From: Dioscorea cayenensis subsp. rotundata
Taxonomy: Eukaryota > Streptophyta > Magnoliopsida > Dioscoreales > Dioscoreaceae
NCBI RefSeq assembly: GCF_009730915.1
Contig: NW_024086851.1
Span: 60,683 to 124,682, forward strand
Reading direction: 5' to 3'
Length of the DNA: 64,000 nt
In this document: piece by piece, positions 54,226 to 64,000 of the stretch
Position numbering within the stretch: the stretch's first letter is position 1
How the letters are laid out: each line of letters opens with the position of its first letter
Notes under the pieces: model-generated
Told to the model about the DNA's origin: nothing
Databases searched by the model: none
What the model saw: the letters and a program-made list of their open reading frames with translations, nothing else
Made by a program: the position numbers and the translations under genes

Positions 54226-55948
54226 TTAAAATGATGTCTGCATGATATGTAAATGGCTCAGAAAAGAAAAAAAGGCAGAAGAATAAAATAAAATAAAATA
54301 ATTTATACTTAATTGAAGGAATTTTTTAATTATTATTTAAAAGAGCAAAGAATACAATCCTGCCCAGTGGAGGGATCAGTAAATTACAGTAAAACTAAAA
54401 AATTATAAAAGTAATCATTTTTAAATCAATTGTAAAGTAGAACGATTTAATTCGTTAGTATCTTCTACATGCCATTTGCAATGACATTACTAGGGAAATA
54501 GTCTCCTTATAAATTGATTTACAAGATTCTTCTCAAGAACAAAAAAGATTTTTTTAAAAGAATCTTTTAAGGGAAATAATGCACATACCTCTATGGTTAA
54601 AAGTTAATTTTTTGAAAAAAAAAACCCTAATTTATACTATTTAAAATATATACTTTTTAACATTTTAAAAAATTAATTTATTTACTAAAGTTATGGTTTT
54701 TGAAATATAAGGCATATTAGAGAGGTAAGATGTGAAGCAGCGGAAATTGTGTTGATGAAACTCTTTGGTAAATTAACTAAAGTCAGATGTGATCATGATT
54801 TTTTTTCAAGTTATAGAAGCACTTATTTTAAAAGTGTTTTTGAGAGTAAATTAAGTGTTTTTTAATGTTTTATGTTTGGGTAAGCTAATGTAAAAGTACT
54901 TTTATATGTATGAAGTTGTTTGGATGTGGATTTTTAAAAGGGCTTTTAGGGGTGGCAAATTACTAAAGTGGGCATTCATTAAGTTATTATTATACATTGC
55001 TATTAATAATGATAATAATAATAATAACTTAATGTATTGTAATTATAATATAATTATAATTATAATTACAATTATTATTAATTATTATAACTTGATGTGT
55101 TATGATAATAATAATAATAATAATAATAATTATTATTATTATAGTCATGTTTTTTGTTGTTTAATAAGCTAGGATTGAGGGCATTAATTTGTTTAATTGT
55201 TGAGGGTAAACTGGTAATTTACAACACAAAAAAACATCTTTTTAGAAGTGCTTTTTTCAAAAGCACCTCTTTACCAGCTTTTGAAAAAAAAGCTGAATTT
55301 GGGCTTTTTTTTTAACAACTCCTACTTTTGCAGAAAAGCCAATACCATCTTTTCTTTCATCCAAAAGTGCTTAACTTATAAAAAAAATGCTTTTGGGCTT
55401 CTTAGAAGCCAATCCAAACAACCCCTTAGCTTGTTTATAATTTTATAAGAAGAACTTCGTATAAAAAATAATTGAAAAATTAATCAACACTTCTTGGTCT
55501 AATGGCAATGGGTATCCTGTGTAAGGTATTTATGTACTTACCGAAGAGATGAATTTAAACCTCAATTGCATTAGACTACGGAGATTACTAATTGAATTAG
55601 ATTATGAATTTGCATTAAGTTGTTTTTTAATTGGATTATTTGTTACTTGTTAGTTGAGTTCATTGTTAATTATATAGATATGATAGATTTTTTACACTTA
55701 ACCCAAAATTTTTAGATGTATATATATTTCATATAAATTATTATTGTAATCTCAAATTTGAATTAATGGAATTGTTTAAAATATACTTTTTTTTTGAGAA
55801 AAAATTTTGAATTCAGCATTTCTATAATTTTGTTTCTGGTTCCGCTATTGACCTCAACTCACGTAGGGTGAGTATACAACTGTGCTAAGATATTAACTCT
55901 ATGTTTGTGCAAGCTCCTAACATGGTTTGTCCACATCTCGTCAAATTA

Positions 55949-55994
<46 letters not shown>

Positions 55995-56930
55995 CAATGG
56001 AAAACAATATAATTATGAGTATATCTCACAAATTTCAATCTTTTCTTTAGATAGTTATTAATAAAAAAATATTTTTATAGTATTTAAAATTGAAATACCT
56101 AAAAATTCACATCTCTTCTCACTTCTTTCCGGTTTGGAGTTTTCTTTTTAATTTCTTTCTTTAAAAATTGTATTAAAGAAAGGAAACTCAATCCAATCAG
56201 ATATAAAACAATATGGGTATATAGTAATTAATTTTCAACTTTTTTTTTAAGGATATATATGCATATGATGAAAAAGACATTTGCTCATAAGTAAAATATT
56301 CCTGTATTTTAGTTAAAATTGACTAAAATTCCGAAGTGAAAACAAGGAATGAAAATTATTACCCAAAACAATACCCATAAAGCATTAATAGAAATTATCA
56401 ATTTCTGCTAGTTTAGTTTTAATGAAACATAACTTTTATTTTATTTATTTATTTATTTATTTTGATAGAAACGTCAAGAGATAGACATGTACAAAGATGA
56501 TATTCAAGTAATTCTGAAGAGATGGAGAATATAACTCTTCCCACATAAGATCCACATTGAGACCCAATATATAATGAATAAACATTACCAATAAACAATA
56601 CTACGACAGTAAAGTTTTAAACTCTCACTCTCATCCCTTTACATACTTTGTAGTGAATTATTATAATTATCATAAATACTTTTTAATTAAATTAATTTTA
56701 TTATGATTACTACGTGGTAATAATCGAGCGGTCTAAGATACTTCACTCCTTTGTTAAGTGTTTGCATTGTAATAACAAAAATGTAGTTGGGGTGGTTTCT
56801 TGCTGAAAGTATATATATAGTATAATTAGCATTGTAAAGTCTGGTTTTTGGCAAATTAGAATGTCCTTCAACTTCAGCATGCAGCAGAAATATGTGCTAA
56901 AAATAAGATAAAATAAAATAAACTTTTATT
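54226..56930. other. Intergenic DNA with MITE-like and simple repeats
   Basis: A likely MITE whose right end (CCAATCCAAACAACCCC, about 55,410-55,428) resembles the element at 45,938-46,301; its left end is unclear. An ATAATA-type array lies at 55,000-55,145. A SINE-like stretch starts near 55,490 (A-box-like TGGTCTAATGG). (TA)n at about 55,955-55,992 and (TTTA)n at about 56,437-56,462. No gene. Confidence 0.5.
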
Positions 56931-58181
56931 ATTGTCTCTTATGGGTGACATTTGCAATGACGCTAATCCACTATCATGAAACGAAGTAGACGCGCAGCAC
57001 ATGATTAATAAAAACAGCGACCAAAATGGGACCCGCCAATCACTTTTTATAAATAAGTTGTCAGCCTGCCACATCAAAAGGGACCCGCAAATCACACTCA
57101 CAAAAAGAGACACAATATAAAGGTTGTGACCATACCATCTCCAACGGCTTCGATTCATGGATTTGTAGCCACCACGAATCTTAAAGAACATGTGGATGAA
57201 TAGCTACTTATGGTCAAATTAAGTTATCGGGTTACATCTGTCGGTGGTGCATTGAACTGTTTCATTGGCAGCCGAGTTCAGACATCGCCCACCACCGTTT
57301 TAAATTAGTGCGAAAACGATTTCATTATAAAAATAATAACAAAACTTTTTTTTAAGAGAAAAAGAAAAAAAAAATCTCGAATCTTCTAAAGATTTATTTT
57401 TCAAAGAAATATACTATTTTCATATAAACATTTTATTTTATTTTATGTTTTTCTTTTACAAACACAGCCAACATTATCTCTTAAAAGTTGTCAAAAAAAA
57501 AACAAATAAGTACAGTGGTGCACAAATTATAGTCGACTTATCGAGCTTTCAATTATTTATTAAACTTGGTCACTCGACTTCCGATTCGATGGACTTATTG
57601 ATCATTAAGTTTATTAAGCTCGATTAAATATCGCATAGGGTAATTAAAATTTTACCAAATGACTCTCAAAAGATTTTTAGGAATTAAATAGAGCTGATCA
57701 ATCTCCTACTATTCAACCTTGAAGAAGAAGAATGAAACAATATTCTTCTCAGGAGATCCAACAGACAACATTGAAGATTTGATCGCAGAATCTACTTTAT
57801 TCACGGTCAAATAACGATCACTATATTAAGCAATGATTTATCCCCTCAACTTCGGTTTTCAATTTTTAATAAATTATGATTTTGTTTTTTAAATCTTAAA
57901 AAGTATGTAGATAGAAATTTTTGAAGCATAATAAAGATGTCATACATGACACACTCCATCTGATAATATTTAATGTCAAATATTTGTGTACTCGCATGTT
58001 TCTTTGTGGCTGCAAAATTGAAGAACATGACTAAATTCAATGTATATTCCAAGTCAAATGCGTTTGACTCCTGCTCATCTTTGACCAAGGACAAAAAAGT
58101 AAAATAGCAGCCAAAATGGCGCTTTCAATAGTATTTGCAAAAACCCTTCCATATTTCCTAGAATCCATTCTTCCTTTTTGC

Positions 58182-58189
58182 TATAAATA
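58182..58189 (+). promoter_or_regulatory. TATA box of OPR copy C
   Basis: TATAAATA in GCTATAAATAGACCATGAAA, about 120 bp before the start codon. Copies A and B have TCTATAT at the same place, so only copy C keeps the consensus. Confidence 0.6.
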
Positions 58190-58308
58190 GACCATGAAAT
58201 GGAGCTCAAAGTCTTCAAAAACAATCAAAAGAAAACAAGAAAAAGAAGAAGCTGTTTCTTTTCTGTTCCTCAATTCAGTGTTCAAGTTTTGGTGATTTAA
58301 CACAAGAG

Positions 58309-59823
<1,515 letters not shown>

Positions 59824-60740
59824 GTTCCTGAAGATTTTTGCCTGCCTTTTGAAGTTTATTCCTGCATTTGTTTCAGTAAAAGAAGAAAACCATATTACAG
59901 ATTAAAAGATACAAAAATTATCATGTACCCATATTTATTTAAATTGACTGGAATAAAATTGTTTTAGTTCACCAATACAATGAGTGTGATCCTGTGATCC
60001 CATCATTAATTAAACAAAAGTAAACAAGATCAATCAAACAAAGGAAATTACAAATTTACAGCAAGACTATTAGTTCCTGTGATTAAGCAGAACACGAAAC
60101 CTAAAGAATAAATAAAAATGTTCATTGAGTTAGCTACCCAATGACACTGATAAGATTGTTGAACATTTGGCCATACCTGTCATTTGAAAAATCAGAATAA
60201 CAGAACCCTAGAATAATATCCAGAACTTGTGATTGTGCCAAAGCATTTGGTGCAGGAAAGGCAGATAGTAAGCCCATCTCGGTAGCGGACTAGAATCAGG
60301 CCTAATTTTTGTTTAAAAATCTTCATAATTGAATTAAAGTTAGCAATTATTACTCATTGATATGAAATCAACAATCAATTAATTATCGAGGATCCATCAT
60401 ATGAACATATGAATATATGTGTTAAATCTCACATAGATTTCACAAGCACAAAAATCCTCCAATCCTCCAACACGATCAATAATACGGAACCAAAAGACTA
60501 TTAGTTCTCGTGATTAAGCAAAACACGGAACCAAATGAAAGAAAATATTGATTGAGCTCGCTACCTAATGACACTGATTAGACTATCGAACATTAGGACA
60601 TACTTATCATTTGAAAAATCAGAATAACATAACCCCAGAATAATATCTAATACTCGTCATTTTGTCAAAACATTTGGAGCAAGAAAGACAAAAAGTAAGC
60701 CCATCTCAGTAATAGGACTAGAATCGTGTCTTTAGTGGTT
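59824..60740. repeat. 3' flank of OPR copy C with a 430-bp internal duplication
   Basis: TATTAGTTC(C/T)...GATTAAGCA(G/A)AACAC occurs at 60,069 and 60,499, and similarity continues to about 60,735. The same arrangement exists after copy A (44,470 and 45,440, separated by the solo LTR), so the tail duplication predates the split of A and C. A polyadenylation-like GAATAAAAT lies near 59,950. Confidence 0.7.
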
Positions 60741-61229
60741 CAATTCAATAATTGTCTAAATGTTTTTCTTTGTGACAGAAAACCACAATAATTGTTTCTC
60801 TAATTGACAATGTTTTGTTTAAATGTTCTATAGTGGTCCAATTTAGTGTTTGTCAACTACAAATATCTACAATGTTATTAAGACTCTTTATTCTTGCAGC
60901 TGAAATATATAACTCTATCACATGCATCAGTACAAAATATTGTAATTAATAGTGAATACAACATCATATTTTATTTCATAAGTAGTGAATTATTTTAAGT
61001 TGCTTAAGTTGCAAGAAACATTAATAATCACGTCTCAATTTAATTATCTCCATCATTAATTCGATTTTTGTACAATACAACCCAAGAATAAATATGCCAT
61101 TAAACATGAATAATATACACATAATTATATATATGCAATGAAATAACATTATTTTATTATTACTCCCTCTATTATTATACAATTGCCACTTTTAACTGTT
61201 TCACATGTATTAAGAAAGTTAGTTACATG
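60741..61229. other. Intergenic DNA
   Basis: AT-rich, no gene. From 61,160 a possible MITE left end (TTACTCCCTCTATTATTATA) begins; a loosely matching inverted end lies near 62,650-62,690, but I do not trust the pair. Confidence 0.4.
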
Positions 61230-61878
61230 TAGAGATGCAAGTGGGGCGGAAAATCTCCGTTTCCTACCGGAACCCGCCCCGGCAGGGCATGGAATGGGGA
61301 AAACCCCCTCCTCGAGTTGCGGGGTGGGGCAGGAGTGTATTCCCCACCCCGCTCCCCTTGGGGATTCCACGACTTTTAAATTAAATATTATATATATATA
61401 TATAATATTTATTAAAAATATCTCATATGATTAATTTTATTCATTAAAAAATTCAATATTAATATAATATTATAATGACCAAATATTTGGGTTTTAAAAA
61501 AATTAATGAAATATGAAATTTTTGTAATAGTTTTTGTATTATGAATTTTATGAATGAATTTATACATTTAATTTACTTTCAAACTTTCTGTTATTTTCAA
61601 TAATTAGTTTGTTATTTTCTCATACATAATATTATGTTTATTTTAAAAAATATTTTGTTAATTTTTTTAATTTCATATATGATGTCTTACATATGTAATG
61701 TTATACAAAAAAAAATTTGGTAGGGCAGGGATTCCCCGACCCACAAGAGAGTGAGCCGGAGGAAATTCTCCCCCGTGGGAAATTTTGAGACGGGGAATTC
61801 CCGTTCCGTGGGAAAAGGAAATGAGGATGGGGATCCCATTCCCCGCCCTGCCCCCGCCCCGCCCCACTTGCATCCCTA
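61230..61878. mobile_element. hAT-type element with GC-rich inverted ends
   Basis: Begins TAGAGATGCAAGTGGGGCGG and ends CCCCGCCCCACTTGCATCCCTA. The 8-bp duplication GTTACATG is perfect (61222-61229 and 61879-61886). The two ends (about 150 bp each) are rich in G and C, with an AT-rich centre. This TAGGGATGCAAGTGGGGCGGG terminus is a well-known plant hAT type. No transposase. Confidence 0.9.
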
Positions 61879-62050
61879 GTTACATGCTTTAATTTTGTCA
61901 AAATATCACTTTGTTTTCCAAAATTACCCTTTACTTTATAATCTCATTGAATTTACTCTTTCTTCAATCTTAAATGAACCATCATATTATCTTTCCATAA
62001 TTGTTGTGAAATATAGTAAATATGATGCATGCTTATTTTCTAGAAAATAA

Positions 62051-62462
62051 TTCCCTCATTCCATGATTTTTAAAATCTAAAAAAAATAAATAAATATGAA
62101 AATTTGAATATTCATTCCTACCAAAATTTGTTTTAGAAATCAAAAAGACCACACACACATATATATTTTAATTAAAAATAAAAAAATACTCCCTCCTATT
62201 ATAATTTTTAAAATATGAAAAATATTCAATTAAAAAATTTGAACATTCATTTCCACCAAACTTTATTTTGAAAATAACATAAAAATAAAATAAAAAATAT
62301 ATAGTTTCAATCAAAAATTAAAAATATCCCTTCAAAAAATTTAACAATGCGCAAAAATTCCAATTTAATTTTCAACATTTACTCTCACCAAAATTTGTTT
62401 TAAAAATAAAAAAACTCAAAGATATATATCTTTGATAAAAATTTTATAAGTTTTTCACAATG
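62051..62462. repeat. Three 137-bp tandem repeats
   Basis: Units start at 62,051 (TTCCCTCATT), 62,188 (ACTCCCTCCTATT) and 62,325 (TATCCCTTC), each later containing CA(T/A)T...ACCAAA(A/C)TTT. The three are considerably diverged. Confidence 0.75.
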
Positions 62463-62739
62463 CATAATAATTAAATATTATTTTATTGGAAAACAAAAAG
62501 GCAACCTATTTTTAGTTGGAGCCACCATTTACTTATTTACTTATGGCATGCATTTTGAAGAGATAATGCATTTAATTCTTTCATCATAATCCAAAACAAA
62601 AAATTAATTCTTTTGATTTTTTAGAGTAACAACTAAAAAGAAAAAGCCTTCTAGAAAGTGACAAATAAAGAGTAACAAAATGAGTAAATAATGACTAGAA
62701 TTGCCTTTGCAGGGCATACTAGTTTTCCGGTTTTCTATT

Positions 62740-63010
62740 TGTACTCAAAGCTAATCAAACACAAATTTGAAACCTAGCATGTCAATATATTTCTCAAACA
62801 CATTTTGATTTAAAGGTGTAGTTAATGGATTTGCAACATTTTCCGAGGAAAAGACTTTCAAAATTTCTATACCTCCTCATTTAGCAATCTCTCATGCTAA
62901 GTGAAACTTTATTTCTATGTCTTTGACCTTTGATGAGCGCTTGGTTCTCTAGCTTGTGTAATCATTCTATTATTATCACAAAACAAAGTGATAGGAGACT
63001 CTATTATATT
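62740..63010 (-). mobile_element. copia RNase H relic
   Basis: On the minus strand: IESPITLFCDNNRMITQARE (the conserved CDNN core of copia RNase H), followed by PSAHQRSKT and a decayed stretch including HERLLNEEV and MCLRNILTC, with several stops. It is the 3' end of a copia polyprotein on the opposite strand to the LTR candidate that follows. Confidence 0.78.
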
Positions 63011-63174
63011 AAACACCAAGAACAGCACCCAACTGTTAATAATATCAGACAATCTACACAAAACGGAAATCTATTTACAAAATACAAGAAAAAACATCAT
63101 AAGGGCATTGATTATACATAGGGAGTAATATCTAAGTAGATGTTCTAGGTTAAAGAAGATTTCACCATAATTAT

Positions 63175-63840
63175 TGTTGGGTTTCAACCCATTTGGGCTA
63201 GATAAATAAAATTGGACTTAGCCCCAATCCCATAATGAAAAACAAAACTACATCAATAGTGGAAGCCACTTGAGGGCACAATGGTAATCTTGCCATTGGG
63301 ATTAAAATCCAAGTGAGAAGGGGAGAGATGTGAGGAGATAGGGCAAAAGTGAAAGGGAAGAACCCAATAAGAAGAAGGAGAGAGAGTAGGGTTGCAAGAT
63401 GATCGGCCGAAGTCATGCGAGATCTAGCTCAATTTGTCGAAGGAATTCCTTGCAAGTTGCCCTACAGATTCTTCAAGTTTGATCCTTCCTTGATCTCTTT
63501 TTGGTGTCTGTTGTGATACTCATGTTTGTGAAATATAGATCTTCTTTTGGATTATCTCTGTGGAATCCATCATGTATTGATGATGCTCACCCTCTTGTGA
63601 ACCTCTGAGCTTGTGTCTACGAGAGTAGATTGTAATCCTCTAGTTGTATCTAGGCGAAACCTCGTGTATCCATTATTGATGTAGTGAAGAATTTCTAAGT
63701 GGCTTTAAGGAGCCTCATGATTTTCCCCTCAATTTGAAGGATTTTTCACGCTAAATTGGGTGGCTTGCATGTTGTATGCGTGTTTATCATCTTTAGAGTT
63801 CATTATCTCATTTTAGGCTACCGAAGAGGGATTGTTTAGC
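63175..63840 (+). mobile_element. Candidate LTR or 5' end of a copia-like element
   Basis: Starts TGTTGGGTTTCAACCC and has blocks typical of plant copia LTRs (GTGAAGAATTTCTAAGTGG, TTTTCCCCTCAATTTGAAGG, TTTTTCACGCTAAATTGGGTG). I cannot see its right end or a second LTR, because the window stops. It is not the partner of the RNase H relic, which is on the other strand. Confidence 0.4.
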
Positions 63841-64000
63841 ATTGTAGGAGTTGTATTATTATTATTACTAAAGAAAGGCCATCCCCACTGGAAGCCGCAC
63901 AAGCTTGGCGGAAAGCATGCAGGCGGTGCCTTTGACGCAGGGCTTCGGCCCGAAGCCCTTGTCTCACCCGGGCATTCCAACCCGCATATGAACAATACTT
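63841..64000. other. GC-rich tract at the window end
   Basis: Clearly richer in G+C than its surroundings, with a near-palindrome GGGCTTCGGCCCGAAGCCC at 63,940-63,958. Origin unknown; possibly the interior of the element that starts at 63,175. Confidence 0.35.

Noticed and set aside
54906..55172. Frame with long Asn/Ile runs
   Set aside because: It is translation of an ATAATA microsatellite.

Overview
The window is AT-rich nuclear DNA of a flowering plant. The evidence is spliced genes with GT..AG introns, plant-only families (class III peroxidase, plant STAR/KH protein, 12-oxophytodienoate reductases) and many plant-type transposons. I cannot place it to genus. Nothing suggests bacterial, organellar or viral origin.

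Layout. 1-7,000: no gene; a 1.05-kb foldback element with a perfect 9-bp target duplication (527-1581), SINE-like pieces and a possible decayed MULE-like segment. 7,055-9,280 (minus): four-exon class III peroxidase of the AtPrx47 type, whose signal peptide appears to be out of frame. 12,800-16,887 (minus): seven-exon STAR/KH RNA-binding protein gene with an array of about 250-bp repeats in intron 1. 20,872-24,461 (minus): two-exon gene for a 108-residue single-pass membrane protein; its 3.3-kb intron holds a hAT element and a Stowaway MITE. 25,086-31,058: a whole but mutated MuDR-type MULE with about 465-bp terminal inverted repeats. 31,939-36,687: a complete Ty1/copia retrotransposon with LTRs and a 5-bp target duplication, disabled almost entirely by nonsense changes in one unbroken frame. 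37.3 kb: the 3' tip of a LINE.

38.6-60.7 kb is the most informative part: three dispersed-tandem copies of a segment carrying an old-yellow-enzyme gene (OPR1-like) plus upstream DNA. Copy A (41,982-43,823) is a clear pseudogene, copy B (48,396-49,988) is an intact 367-codon gene, and copy C (58,309-59,823) has an intact last exon but small indels in exons 2-4. The copies act as natural controls for each other: several transposons (Harbinger-like, two small MITEs, solo LTRs) sit in one copy and have an empty site in another, which fixes their ends and shows that they inserted after duplication. Between copies B and C lie a coding-free duplicate of the membrane-protein gene's flank and intron, and a 5'-truncated LINE on the minus strand. 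60.7-64.0 kb: a nested GC-rich hAT element, a 137-bp tandem repeat, a copia RNase H relic and a candidate LTR.

The genes do not form an operon or an obvious pathway. The peroxidase should act in the cell wall, the KH protein on RNA, and the OPRs on oxylipin or other enone substrates. I found no convincing undescribed system. The most unusual points are the OPR copies (the intact copy has altered FMN-site residues, the broken copies keep the canonical ones), the peroxidase start-site frameshift, and the deamination-like decay of the copia element.
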